Program-made: the position numbers and the translations under genes
Assembly: GCF_921293095.1 (NCBI RefSeq)
Contig: NC_060259.1
Span: 41,955,812-42,019,811 of the forward strand
Length of the DNA: 64,000 nucleotides
DNA from: Ischnura elegans
Lineage: Eukaryota; Arthropoda; Insecta; Odonata; Coenagrionidae
Reading direction: 5' to 3'
Notes under the pieces: generated by a model
The model's input: the letters and a program-made list of their open reading frames with translations, nothing else
Told to the model about the DNA's origin: nothing
Databases searched by the model: none
Part shown: one piece after another, positions 35,826 through 48,899 of the stretch
Layout of the letters: each line of letters starts with the position of its first letter
Numbering within the stretch: the stretch's first letter is position 1

Positions 35826-36336
35826 AAATTAGTGCGTAGGTTTCCGCGGCGTCGTTCACGATGACTGCTAATTTCCGGGTTCTCCAGCCGCGTCTGTCGT
35901 TTATAGTTGACTACAGTTTCGGAAGCCATCCTGCTTCCGTCTTCAGGTCGAAGGTGAGAAGTGTTCATTTTTTGCCATTTGCCACTTGTCAGCCATTGCA
36001 GAGCATGTTTGGAGTGAGGCCGGCCATAACATTGAATTTGAAAAAGCGAAGATAGTGGCAAAAGAGAGTCGCTACTACCCAAGGCAAATTAGGGAAGCGA
36101 TTGAAATCCACAAAAGGCAAAATATTAACAGGGACAACGGCTACCCAATCAGCAACGTTTGGAAGAGAGTTCTGACCAATCAGCGCACAGGAGGAGATCG
36201 GCCAGTGCTATATAAGACGGCAAAAAATGAACACTTCTCACCTTCGACCTGAAGACGGAAGCAGGATGGCTTCCGAAACTGTAGTCAACTATAAACGACA
36301 GACGCGGCTGGAGAACCCGGAAATTAGCAGTCATCG
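35826..36336 (+). mobile_element. Penelope-like element, 5'-truncated, with GIY-YIG endonuclease tail
   Basis: A 511-bp insertion flanked by the 13-bp duplication TATTGCTATTGTT (35813-35825, 36337-36349). Perfect 118-bp inverted arms lie at 35859-35976 and 36219-36336. Between them the plus-strand frame (from 35986) reads LAEHVW-like then KESRYYPRQIREAIEIHKRQ and NINRDNGYPISNVWKRVL, the C-terminal part of the Penelope GIY-YIG endonuclease. The GIY-YIG catalytic core and all of the reverse transcriptase are missing. A CCAAT box (36176-36182) and a TATATAA box (36209-36215) lie just before the right arm. Confidence 0.85.
35986..36252 (+). pseudogene. Penelope GIY-YIG endonuclease, C-terminal fragment
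   Basis: About 60 residues of the endonuclease C-terminus, from AEHVWSEAGHNIEFEKAKIV to ISNVWKRVL, then a read-through into the terminal repeat. In the full protein this part follows the GIY-YIG catalytic module and nicks target DNA for priming. It is a 5'-truncated relic and cannot act alone. The opposite-strand frame over the same bases is a shadow. Confidence 0.75.
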
Positions 36337-36834
36337 TATTGCTATTGTTTCCTAAAATTGGTTTTGAAATAATTAAAAAAAAAAAACAAAAACCGGTAAA
36401 TATTCCTGATGTTAACGGCGCACAAACTGATACATTTGTTCATTTGCAACAATATCTCGCATTTTTTAAATAACTTTTATCAAAATGCGGCTGACTCCAC
36501 ATTCAAGTCTCCTGTTGATACGTAAGTATGAGTCATCATGTGCGTTTAACAGAGGATAGTGTAATTACTTCCAATGTTGTGTTTAAAGAGGTCCTCTGAC
36601 CTCAATTTTTACATGAACATTCCAATTAAATTTGTACATAAGACCCTACTTTTTTTCTACGTTTTAAAATTAGAAACGTGCCTATCCCTCTGTTGTACCT
36701 GCATTGAAAAGAGCGGGGGAAGCCCGCTGGGAGCGGGCGCAGCACGCTCGTTTTCATATAATAGCTAATTAAGTCAATAATAGCAAAGAATCAATCCTTT
36801 CCATCAGGTTTTTATGCATGAGTTGCACTTCTAC

Positions 36835-38750
36835 TCAGGAGTGGACATCAAAACAACATTAGAGAATTATAGTGAGAAGAAATGGGAATGGATAGCGGAA
36901 TGGAAATGTAAAGTGGATACCAGTCTCAGAGAATTTAATGGATGTATTAAAAAGACTGATGAAAAGTAGAAAGGCTAGGAAATTAAATAAAGAAGCTCTG
37001 AGGGGGGCTGTGAGGAGAGACTACCAGGAACTAGAGGAAAATAGAATCCAGGAGATTGAAGATACCCAGAATGTAGGGAAAGAGTGGGATAATATTAAAA
37101 CTGTGTGGTCAAAGCAGACAAGAAGTCAATCCGCTACGTTGACAGTATAAGAATAAAGAAGCTTGGATAACAGAGGAAATGTTAAAAGAAATGGAGAAGC
37201 AAAGGAAGTGGAACAATGTAGTCACAGGGCAGGACAGAAGGATGTATAGGGAAATAAATAATTGATTGCAGCATTATAATTAAAGGGAGGCTTAGTGGAA
37301 AAGACAGTGTGAGGAAATGAAAAAGTTTCACAAGGATGGAGAGGCACGTTGCAAACCAAGATCAAGTAGCTATTGGGTGGCAAAAAGAGGGCAAGATATG
37401 CCAAAAATTAAAGCTACAGATGGCAGGATGCTAAAGGAGCCAGAAGAGTTTCCGAGTAGATGGAAGGAATATATAGAGGATCTGTATGATGGAAGGAACA
37501 GGCCGAAGAGCTTGAATTTAGAGGAGGAAAGTGCAGTGGAGGAGGATAATCTTGGACTGGAGATCTTAAATGCAGAAATTGAGAGAGCCCTTCCTGATAT
37601 GAAGGCTAGGAAAGCAGTAGGTGTGGACACTATCCCATATGAGCTTCTGAAGAATCTAGGGAGGGATGGTAAGGTTTTGAACTAATATGCAGGCTCTATG
37701 AGCAGGGATGTTGGCAGGAGTACTTCGTGAAAATGGTTCTGATTCTGCTCCCAAAAAAGAAGAAAGTTCTAGAACATGTAGATTATAGCACTAATTGACT
37801 AATATCGTATGCAGCAAAAGTGGTACTGAGGATTGTAAATAGACGAATGGAGGTGAGGGCGAACAAGTATTTGGCCAAAGATCAGTCTGGTTAAAGAAAA
37901 GGAAAGTCAACTAGTGATGCAATAGTGGTAATGAGGTCCTTAGTGGTGAGGAACCTAGAATATGCCCAGGATGTGTATGCCTACTTCGTGGATTTTGAAA
38001 AAGCATTTGCTAGTGTGGACTGGGTAAAGCTATTGGATATCCTCAAAAAAATAGGTGCAGAAAGGAGGGATAGGTGACTCATTCATAATCTGTATATGGC
38101 CCAGACTGCACATTTGAGGGTAGTGGATGGAGAATCTGGGTGGACAAGCACTGACTGAGGAGGCAAGGCTGTTGACTATGGCCGTCACTTTTTAATGCAT
38201 ATGTTGAGAAGATGGTAAGAGATGCATGAAATGAGTTGAAAATTGGAGTAAAAGTGGGGAGAATAATGTGTGTGGGCTGCAGGCTCTAATGGATGCATTA
38301 GACAAGCGCTGCAGGGGTATGACATGAGAATTAATCACAAGAAGACCACAGTTATGCAGTTTTGTAATGCAACACCAGCTAGGAATGTGAGACTCAAGTA
38401 GGTGGGCAAAAGCTTGAACAGGTAGAGCAATTAAACTATTTGGGCAACACATTCGAGGAGAACAGATACTCTAGTGCTAGTTTAAAGAAAAGGCTACTAA
38501 AGAGTCTGATATGAAGTGTAGCATTTTATGGTGCGGAAACATGGACACTCAGGAAAGAGAACAAGAGAAGACTGGAGGCGTTCAAGATGTGGGTGTAGAG
38601 AAGAATGGAGATGGTGAAGTGGACGGTGAGGAGGAGAAATGAAGAAGTGCTTGACAAGGTGGGTAAGGAGAGGCAGCTTCTAGATGAGATACAGAGAAGA
38701 CATAAGGGTGGAGTGAGTGTTGAGCGGAGAGGGAATGCTTGAAACTTCTG
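36835..38750 (+). pseudogene. Degenerate RTE-like LINE, same family as 60324-61906
   Basis: Plus-strand, much-mutated copy. Readable parts: 36938-37150 (pre-RT segment), 37317-37685 (..LEEESAVEEDNLGLEILNAE, KARKAVGVDTIPYELLKNLG), then broken frames with YFVDFEKAFASVDWVKLLDI at about 37980 and an ETWTLRKENKRRLEAFKMWV-like stretch at about 38540. Several stops and indels are present. It shows what precedes the truncation point of the young copy. Confidence 0.75.
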
Positions 38751-38829
38751 CAGTAATTTTTCCTTATACTTTTTCTCCTCACTTTGTAATTATACCACCA
38801 TGAAAGAGATATACCGGGGTGAAAAATAT

Positions 38830-40946
38830 TATATATATATTATGAAATTGAGCAGTAAACTTGGGAAATACATTGATGAGGCTATAAAACAGTTCCACTT
38901 AATTTCAATACAGTGTGGGTGGACATTTGCGGCAAGTTCTGCATAAGATCTATAGGTGATGTTGAGTACCAAAGTGATAATTTTTTTCTATAAAATCTCC
39001 AATGCTACGAAGCTTATTTTTCAGTAAGTGAAATCTTTTAAATTTATGGCTAATTTTTTCTATTAATCGCCCAACACTTAAGAATTAAATTCAATTGGAA
39101 TAGAGTTAGATTCTGAAGAAAGAACCAAAATGTTACCATTGTTGCAACTGCACCATCCGATAGGGTGACAAAAACTAAGAAATTCCAGCGAGAAAGAGAT
39201 ACTCTGGTAACTAAGTGGACATGCAACATCGCTGGATACATGTATCCAGATACAAATCAGTAAATTCCTAAGCATTGTAGTTGAGGGCAACTTGGCTTGT
39301 ATCCATTGATTATCGCCCAGTGTGGATGTGGCCTCAGGCTCAGCAGTTTGAGGTGGATAATGGTGCAGCAGTGCTGATTGTGCTCCAAGTGATTTTTGAC
39401 TCCCTGTGGGTCCAGACTCTACCATTGATGCCTATGACTGGAATCATATAACGCATCATCAGTACACCAACTCCCCATTCTCAGCCACCGTCAAGGTGAT
39501 CTTCAAAAACCTCTCATATCAGCTCCTTCCGGTGATCATGGATGGATACTGCTCCATTCCCTTGCAGAGCCACTATTGCTTTCCAGCTCTTAAAATGTGG
39601 AGGGTTTACCCTTGGTAGAATCTTCTATATGTAATGTCTGGGGTCACCCTCTGTCTAATCTCCAAGTCTAGATGAGATACGGAAAACACAGAGGGCTGGG
39701 ATGGAGCAAGTACTGATTGGGGAGGGGATGTTGAAAACAGTGTTAGAGGGAAGAATGATGGGTAAGCAAGTCAAAGGAAGGAAGACAAAAGGAATTTTTG
39801 GATAGAATGAGATGGGGTGGGCTCCAATCTGAAGTGAAGAGGGATCTATGAGTTCTGATGAGAGAGATGGGGTGTATTGATCAGCAAAATGCTCCATATA
39901 AACCTACCTTGACCTGTAGAATACTCAAGTAGTTGGTAGATTGGGACAGGTAGTTGTCATATGAGGGTGTGTGAGATAAATAGGGTTGAGTGATAGCTTG
40001 AATGACGACTCCATCACAAGACAGTAATTTTTCAAAGGTAAAATCAGTATTATGCTTCTTTTAGGACATTTGAAAATTGTGCCAAGAGAATGCCAAAAAG
40101 AAAAAAATCTTGAAGTTCCGAAAGCACAACCCAAGAAATTATCATTCAAAACTACCCTATCCCTACTGTTAGTCATTTGAAGAGCTGCTGTTCTCTACCC
40201 TTCGGATGATTAGAAGAATACTTTTTGGTGGCCGCCTGTTGATTAATCATGATCTCTTCACAGGTTTTGGTATCACTTACATATTCAACCTTATCCAAGA
40301 ATAGACTAATACCCCCTCAGAACATGGTAGTTTTTGTCTAAGACTGCTGATTCCACATGAAAATTCACTGCCATCACAACTATCCCACAGTTTGTGGCTA
40401 AATTGGATGCACTCAATGGCTTAGCAACCATAAAATTACCCATTTCAAATTTGATTTATCATATCACTTATGTAGTTTCCCTTTTCCAAAAACCTTCCGA
40501 GTTCATTTTCATGTTTGATATTGACAATAATATTTATCTTTTACATAAATATATAAGGTCAATCAACTAAATGTTTTCATGAACAAAAAAAATTAATCTG
40601 CACTTATAACAATAGGCCTATATTCCTTTCTTCAAATAAAGGTGGTTTTCTCATTAACTTATGTCTCTCATTTACATACATATGATCAATAATCGTTCAT
40701 TCCTATGCTTCATTGTCTCTACTTTATTGCAATTTGACAGAAAACTTTCCATGTTATCATGATTCAATCTTTTTTAACAAGGTGGATAGTGGCAAATCTT
40801 TGCATACTGTCCTCCCAGTGCAGCATAAGCAACAAAAAATATATCCATGCAAAATACCTTTGGCTTTAATAAAAGAATAAAACAGCTCATAGTAGGGTTT
40901 CACAAAAAAGAACTAAAAAAATATCATGAATGAAGTTACCCACAAG
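38830..40946. other. No gene seen apart from the LINE fragment
   Basis: An (AT)n-like tract lies at 38828-38841. The rest is unremarkable. Confidence 0.5.
39662..39920 (+). pseudogene. 3' fragment of the same RTE-like LINE
   Basis: Begins LDEIRKTQRAG and ends with CCTACCTTGACCTGTAGAAT, matching the 3' end of the copy at 60324-61906 (CCTACCTTAATCGGTAGAAT on its strand). It overlaps the sequence at 38690-38750, so it is a separate copy rather than the continuation of the element upstream. Confidence 0.65.
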
Positions 40947-41211
40947 CAGGGGCGCAGCCAGGAATTATGGCTGGGGGAGGTTTAGGTGCAACTAATACCG
41001 GGGTGTGTGGGGTGTGGTATACCCGCCAGGATAAGCGGTAGGTGCGAGAGTAGTAAATTGCAGTTTTACGGCTTTCTGAGGGGTATTTTAGTAATCCCTA
41101 CGCCATTCTATTAGTGATATCAATCCAATTACGTAAAACGGATTAAACTTAAAAATTTCTCTGAGTTCTGGGGGGGTTTCATCCCCCAAAACCCCCCTCG
41201 CTGCACCACTG
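40947..41211. mobile_element. hAT-type MITE (intact)
   Basis: 265 bp, ends CAGGGGCGCAGCCAGG and CAGTGGTGCAGCGAGG (read inward), with a perfect 8-bp duplication CCCACAAG (40939-40946, 41212-41219). This is the reference copy for the broken relatives at about 15.3 and 19.2-20.2 kb. Confidence 0.88.
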
Positions 41212-41616
41212 CCCACAAGGGAGTCCTGAACCCAGGCCAGTTGTGTACGAGAGATGACCCTTACTCAATGCAATGCTTGATGATTTCATGAACTGATTAC
41301 CTCCCTCTTGGAATAAGCAACATTGACGGACTTGAACATTTCTGTATACATTGAAACGATGAATTTTGAGCATCACTAGTTAAATGAAATCAGGGAAGAC
41401 TCCTTGCAAATTTTTTCCTCGCATGAAAGGTATGATATTTACAGTTCTCTGAGTTAGTTTCATCTTATATGAATATAATCTCCTAAAACTTACTTTCCAC
41501 AAAAAATCAAGGCATAACTCTAGTCCTCCTATCTGTTGAACTGCTTATTTTTGATAACCCTGAAGCATGATGTAAATATTTGACAGTGGCATTCATTATC
41601 ATTATAGTCTATTCAC

Positions 41617-42116
41617 TTTATGCCTGCGGGTGAGCTTTCGTGAGAGCCCGGACACACCCACATGGCTTCGCTGATAGGGGAGGGGTAGTACTGAGAGAGA
41701 GAGAGGAGGAGCAAACAATGTTGCCAAATGTACATAGCCGCCTTACTTTGTCACTGAAAATGTGTGAGTCATAGGTGGCCACAGGTATTTTGGTCCAGGT
41801 GCCGAGACAATATACCTACTCACTTGGAAGGCATTGGGGACAATCCTTTCACAGAATCCCATGACATTGTCAGCTACCGAGCTGAATGAGGCACCATTGG
41901 TGGAAGGCATACTTAGTCACATGCAAGGAGAACGCGTGAGATTGGGCAACACTGCTCCACGAGCAAATGCATGATGTTCAATCAGCAGAGGTTTGATGTG
42001 AGAGCGACTCACTGAGGCCACGCCTCCTGTTTGCTAATTGGCAAAGACGCATGTTGAGAAACTTTCCCTCCCCTCCACTTGCTTTGGCCACACCAGCTCA
42101 CCCACAGAGATAAAAT
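41617..42116. mobile_element. Possible TIR element
   Basis: Inverted ends of about 25 bases: TTTATGCCTGCGGGTGAGCT at the left and TTTATCTCTGTGGGTGAGCT read inward at the right, 500 bp apart. No clear target duplication was found. Confidence 0.4.
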
Positions 42117-42345
42117 GAACAGAGTATTGGAAGTAGAGCGTGGAGATATAACGTTGAGGGATTTCATAGAATATTTCCCACCACTACACATAAAATCCAG
42201 AAAATTTAAATGAAATTTCGACAATGTAGCAAATTCATAATATACAAATCAGTGTCTTTTAATTTGTAAATGAAGTAATATGTAACACATTTTCAGGCTT
42301 CACTTTCCGGAACCACATCATACTTGGAAATCATATCACTTTCAA

Positions 42346-42912
42346 CAGGGCCGGCCCTAGCAGGTGCGGGGCTAGGGGCGAACCTTCATTGCGGGGCCCT
42401 TCACTTAAAATATTAAACTCTATACCCCATCTACAAACTCGAGCATTTTGAATACCTACCACTCTCTGGCTAAGTATGTGTTCCCCTCCCAAATTCAGAC
42501 TTCGTAATTACGCCGTTATGATACCATCACGCAGTTGAGTTCAAAATAGTATAATACAAATAAAATTTATAATTATATTTATTCATAAAATTCCTCCCCT
42601 CACCACACTACGCCTTCAACTACCTAGCCTACCTACGCTACTACGCTCTCAACCATGTCAAGTTCTCTCACTCGTTGTTATCACTCACACGACACAGTAC
42701 TGTACTGACAAACGCAATTGCACAATAAAAATTACTGCATTATTATTCCTTTTTCATAAAATTATTTTTTGTCTAGCACGGACTTAACAATACAGTAATA
42801 GTTGAAATTGCGTTTTCAAAACTATCGTATATTTTAATTTTTTTTTTCACAAACGCGGGGCCCCCCAAAGCGCGGGGCCCGGGGAGGTCGCCCCACCCCA
42901 AGGCCAGCCCTG
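42346..42912. mobile_element. hAT-type MITE with CAGGGCCGGCCC ends
   Basis: 567 bp. Left end CAGGGCCGGCCCTAG, right end (read inward) CAGGGCTGGCCTTGG, both followed inward by GGGGC-rich blocks. A perfect 8-bp duplication ACTTTCAA (42338-42345, 42913-42920) fixes it as hAT. There is no coding capacity. Confidence 0.88.
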
Positions 42913-43697
42913 ACTTTCAAATCAAGTCCCACAGAAATGTATTTTATCACGGTTTCCTGAACTACATATTGATAATGAGTGCTTAAAATGAAACCTAGAT
43001 TGGTGAAATAAATTTGTATAACTTTACAAAGTGATAATTTAAGTATGAAAAGGTATGATTAATAAATATTAAATTGAACTTGATTCTTAATCCTCAAATA
43101 ATGCTTCTAGTACACGCATGACCTATTGAAACTACTGTAAATAATTAATTTTCTCTTGCTAAAACAGCAAAAATGATGCTGGAAACATTTTTATTTCAAG
43201 TACCTACCGTTAGAAAGACAAGACATTCCTTTTTATTGCATTAGATATTAACTGGTTTTTGGATGGAAAGAAAACTCAGTCCACCTACCTTGGGAGAGCA
43301 AAAAAAAACTATGATGAAAGGCAACCTGAAGCCTTACGCACGGATTGCAGACAATGGCTATCTTATTACAAGCTGTGCCAGCAACTATACACAGTGCATA
43401 TTCCATTTATGTACTGTTAATGCCAATAAAATTACAGCTAACTTTATTCCAGAATGATGTGAAATAATCAAGACACTGCGACGACCACCAAAATATATAA
43501 ACACATTTTCTTAAATAGATAGAATTAGCTGAAATTTTTTTAGTATGTACTTATAGAATGATGAGAATAGACCAAAAATCGACCCTAAATATTGAAAATA
43601 TAAAACCTTTTAAAGTACATGTAGCACTTGGTTAAAGATATGTAATTATTCATTCATCCATCAATGATAATAATGAGAACTACTAACCCAAGCAGGA

Positions 43698-43945
43698 GTG
43701 CCGACTAACAAAAAATATTGGGGGGCCCAAACCGGGGATCTTGCCCAGGGAAATTTTATAAGTAGTGAGTTCTAAGTTTTTTTAAGCATTTTAGATGAGT
43801 AATACAATCAACATTAGAACCCTGATAACTCGAATCTCAATATCTGGACAATCCGGGGAAAATCGACAAGCCTCACATATTTTTTCCTCACACCTATAAC
43901 AAATTTTTGGGGGGGCTCGGGCCCCATGGAGTCGGCGCCACCGAA
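43698..43945. mobile_element. TGCCGACTCCATGGGG-type MITE, copy 2 (inverted)
   Basis: Inverted relative of 32972-33230, ending CCATGGAGTCGGCGCCAC. Both copies have G-rich ends (GGGGGGCCC) and the AATCGACAAGCC core. Boundaries are approximate and no duplication could be fixed. Confidence 0.55.
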
Positions 43946-43949
43946 CCCA

Positions 43950-46900
43950 AGTTTACCTCCCAATGCCAAATAAAGGCTTGTTCTTAACGTTTCCCAATAC
44001 TTAAACATTTTACACAAGTAATTTTATAACCTGGAAACTGGACAAGGCAAACAAGGATCATTGAGAGTATAAGTAACTCATGAGTACTACAGAAAAACAG
44101 TAATAAATAAATAAATATACAACCTGCAAACAGGGAATTTGCTATGACCATGGTTATGCATATGACACAACAAATTTATATTTTCAGCACCTTTTGACAC
44201 AAGATGACCAGATATAACTTGTAATTAATTTTAATTTTCTACCATAAACATACTAAACACCAATGAAAGGATGGAATTCATACAATTCCAAAGAAGCCAA
44301 TCACCTTGATTAATCAATCAATCTTGACCAATCTTGATTGAAGAGTGACTCTACTGATCGGTACAACTTTTCAAGTCACATTCATCTTCATGTTGGAAAT
44401 GTAGACAGAATCATGATACGCGAAGATATTAATACATTACTGTGATTGAAATAGTAATACAAAATTAATCACAGCAGACATGAGATAACTATAGGTGATA
44501 TCTCTCCCAAATAGCCCAAAAACTGCATGAGTGAAAAATAACTATCTGTGATCAAAGCAGAATTCTGGAGCGGGAGGAGCTGAACTGCTATACGAGACCC
44601 AATTATGTGTTCATCTCTACCTTCTTTGCTAAGACCATTTTCACGTTTTAATTCTTATCTCTTAGTTTTTGTAATAATTTACTACATGCTCTAGTTTCAC
44701 CAAAAATTAGGGCTCACATCTTGAGAATAAGCATAAAATCCACCTTACATCCATTGCTGAAAGCATTAATGGAGGATAAACATGCCATTTCACTAATGGT
44801 TGGATTTATTAGTGAACAATGAGAAATCCTGCTGATGATGATATTGCTTCACAGCAAATTTTGGCAATGGGAATGATATACTTTACATTAAGGCTACAGC
44901 ATTCACTCACTCTGAAAAATATACTAATGAATAATTGAGTTCAGGCAATACTCAAGAAAGATGAAAAATTAACACTCACTCCTAATTCCAAAAGTTAATT
45001 GACAGCAATTTCTTTTGTAATATTTGGAAAGAACATGAGAACCAAAGAATATAATGCTATGTCCTGAGGTCTTCTATCAATGGACAACAAAAATTTTTAT
45101 TTTGGTCTCCATTAATGAAGAGAATCTTGATAATGCAAAAATAATAAGACAATAGAACTTCTAACAACTTCAAATAAAGACAGAGATATGAAGAAGAAAT
45201 GCCGGCTTATACCTGTTCTGGCTAAATTAGTGATCAAAAATTAGGAAATATTGAGAACATGTTTGGCTGAGAGCGAGATTTCATGTGTTCATGAACCCTT
45301 AAGGTAAAATAGCACCACTTGAAGAGAAACAATTTTCTAAGGATTGTGAAATATTTATTGAAAATAAATATAAAATTACATAGCTTCCCTGAAAATAAAA
45401 AAAACGAACAGGGTGAATGTTTGCCTAATACATCAATGGGAATACATAACACGTATAATGAAAAAATGCAGTACAACAAACACCTGGATGTTAGACTAGG
45501 TATTTCATTTGTGTACACAAAAAAAAGCATTCACACATCTGAAAAAATAAAATACAATAAAATAAACTATTAGCACATGTAATGGCATGCTACACTTTAG
45601 CAGGACACAAATGCAAAGCTTTATCAATTAAACATTAAATATCAGAACCATCATTAACTTTAAACTACACATTTGAAAATACAGATTAATTACATGTGTC
45701 TTCAAATCACCACTACACCTAAATAACCACTTTGTACAAAAATACTCATCTGTAAGAGTGGAAAGCATAACACCAATCTTAATTTGGCACCGACACAATC
45801 TTGGTGCAGCTCTACTTTTCTAGAATATCCAAGAAATCATCTTTTTTTTTCGTCCCACTAATCTGTCTCTTTCATTTGGGGATAATTTCCCTCAACCTTA
45901 GCCATTCTTCTCATTACTCCTGTGCTTTCAAGAGAGAATTTTTCCTTAGGGCTAATGTCATTTTTATTTCATATCAATTTCCTTGTTTTTTTGTGACCCT
46001 CCTACAAAACATACTTTCATTTCACCAAATTTCTATTTATGGGACATCAAATCTGGTTTGTTCGAAAAACCTAGCTTTGCCTTGATTTTCAAATCTTCAT
46101 TATGTGTAACCAAATATCAAGTCTTCTACCACCAGCAGCCAAATAGACTCATAACCACTACCCTACACCAGAACTTCCGATACCGTCACACCAGCTTCTT
46201 GAGGCTCCAGCACTTCATAAGAAATTTGGCAGTTAAATCCTATAGTCCTACCTTGATCTCTCCACTTCAGACTATCTCTTAGTACATATTACAGATTCCA
46301 AGATGAAATTCATATTCCCATGAACACAAAAGTACTCCTTTATTTCTTCCTCATATCAACATTTATCATGTTTGTCAAAATGCAGATAAAAACATTTTGA
46401 TGTTTGTCAAAAACAGATGAGGGTATTTAAAATAGACAACTAAGAATCACTGCTAAGATGCCATAAAAATATCTTGTTCTCTAAATTCCAGAAGATCCAC
46501 ATCCTTTGCTTAGACTAGCAACAATCTAGTTCCAAATTATCAACACACTTGAACACATTGAGTAACAAAAAGTCTCAACAGCAAAAAGATAACCCATTGA
46601 AGTTCTTTTATTAACATTCTCTACTTGAATCTCACTCCAAGATATGATCCAAATCTGTCACCTCATACAACAAAGGAATGATTGGGCAAGTCATCTGATA
46701 ATATGTATCTTTTATTTGGTCCCAACTCAGTCAACTCAATGGATATTAAGATTTCAAAATTAATGGTTAAAATTTTTAGGATGACGGTGGCATTTATATA
46801 TGTAACTCTATTTCTCAGAAATCTGAGGAGGATTTCCTGTGAAGTTTATATGCACATACCTCAGTCGGTATTTGATAGGCCGGAATCAACTCCATTAGTC

Positions 46901-48880
46901 TTTAACACAGACCACAAATAAGTATCCAGATGAAACATGATGTTAAACAAAATTGACAGCAGCAATTATTTATCTCCAAACAATGAAATTAAATGTCCAA
47001 GCAAAAGCAAAAATTATGAAACCATCCATGACCATAAAAACGGGTGAACTTCGAGTTGGTCCATTCCGCTCCAAACTTTCTTCAAAGCAACATGATCACG
47101 AAGAAAATTCCAAAAGAGCTAAAAAGCTCATTAAGTCCAAGTCTGGGTAATTATCCACCATCTATAATTTATCTTCCCCTGCATTAAATACTTGCACACA
47201 GCGGTGAACACAGGATGATGTTGTACTTCAGTAAACTAAAAAATTTATGCCTTCGCCCAGTAGGTAATTCTCATGGTTAAGAACAATATCAGTATCATTA
47301 AAGTTATAAATTAATTCTTGATAAAAAATATCATTTAATTAATTTGATAAAATTCCACAGTAACATGTAAATAATTTCTTATAACCTTTATCGGTGGTCA
47401 CTCCAACCTTCTCCTCTCCAAATAGGGTATTTATCAACTGCTTTAGATTTAATTACAACTTCTGAAATATCATACCAAGTATAAAAAAATTATGCCAAGA
47501 AATTACTCCGCGTAAAATTCATAACGGCAACTAGTTTTGCTGTAGTTTGGTTCTTCCTGGAGCAGAATCAGATGATGCACAACACAGTATCACACGTACC
47601 TAGACTCGATTCACATAGACACGAATGATAAAACCTAAATGAGAATGCCAAGGAAAATATAGTCATCACATGAATAACTGGTTCCAAAACCCTGCTGAGA
47701 TCATCGGGCACACTGCAGTTATGGTTGGTCTCCCTGCTTGTCTGACAGCTGGTGCCAATGCAAACTGCGCATGGAAGGATCTTCAGCATTTCTCTTACTA
47801 CTGTAAGGGACTGAATGCTGAGAAATGGCCTGGGACCCCTCTCTTTCCTTTAATTGCACTTTAAATTAAAGGAATACGGTCAATGTTGGCAGATGCCACA
47901 TGCCATATCTTATACGAGATGAAATAATAAATGTGGACTGCCTTCTTACACCATCCCTCTAGTCAGTGTCCATTTTTGGTTTGTTCTCAGCAGCATCTCT
48001 TCATAGACAATTGTTTCTTCCTCTCACTTGTCCATGATGCAATACTATGTCAAGAGTTTGAATGCTAAGGTTTCAAAATTCACCGCAATACGCTGTAATT
48101 TCCAATGAACAGGAAGTACAATGCCACCACATGGCTCTAGATATGCAATATGCTGTTGCATTCATGTTCAAAGACTATCACATTATTTCCTATGAAAATA
48201 CTGCCACGCTGCCTACATATGTCAGCATTCAGGATTACAATTTTAACTACTATCTCCCCACAACCAACTTGAGCAGCTTAAGTGAAAATCACATTCTCTG
48301 AGATACGCCCATTAACAACTGCTTAACACAATACCTACATGATAACACTGCCATCTCAACTTCGCGGGATTTTGCCATGGTGAACAGAATAACAAACGTT
48401 GAAATTTTCCAAGCAACATTTATTAACCCAACCAGTATTAACACAAACAGAGTCATTATCAAGGGTAAATGTTGGGTGTAAAATTACGGAGTTGCTATTA
48501 CTCCCTGCACTTCATCTGAAGGCCTGGTTATATGGTACATTAACATATCCCAGTTAATGCATGAATGATTTTAGTCAAATAACATGAGCATTTTCACTCT
48601 CATTCACATGCTCATGCATTTACACATTAACTCGTACAGGTGAATGTATCATACAACTAGACCTGATGAGGTAACGCCGGGAGGGGAATATTTACTCATG
48701 CCATGTAAAAGGCTGATATCGCCAACCATAAACAGAAAATTGGGGAATGGAAAATGTTGAAAACTGAAATTCAGCAAAAATTATCTTTGAACAATAACCA
48801 TGTAAGGCACTCCTAATTTTTCGATCCATACAATGGGGAACTTGCATGAATTTTTTTTATTTCACAGGCGGACAGAAAAT
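43950..48880. other. No gene seen
   Basis: About 4.9 kb of AT-rich DNA with no recognised repeat ends and only short shadow frames. It may be intron or intergenic; the sequence does not decide. Confidence 0.5.
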
Positions 48881-48899
48881 TATTTTCTGAATACAACAA

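Noticed and set aside
35801..36082. The 93-residue minus-strand frame over the Penelope remnant.
   Set aside because: It is the reverse strand of the terminal repeat and the endonuclease tail. The plus-strand frame matches the known Penelope endonuclease order.
38700..39662. The gap between two LINE fragments as an insertion splitting one element.
   Set aside because: The two fragments overlap by about 60 bases of the same LINE region, so they are separate copies.
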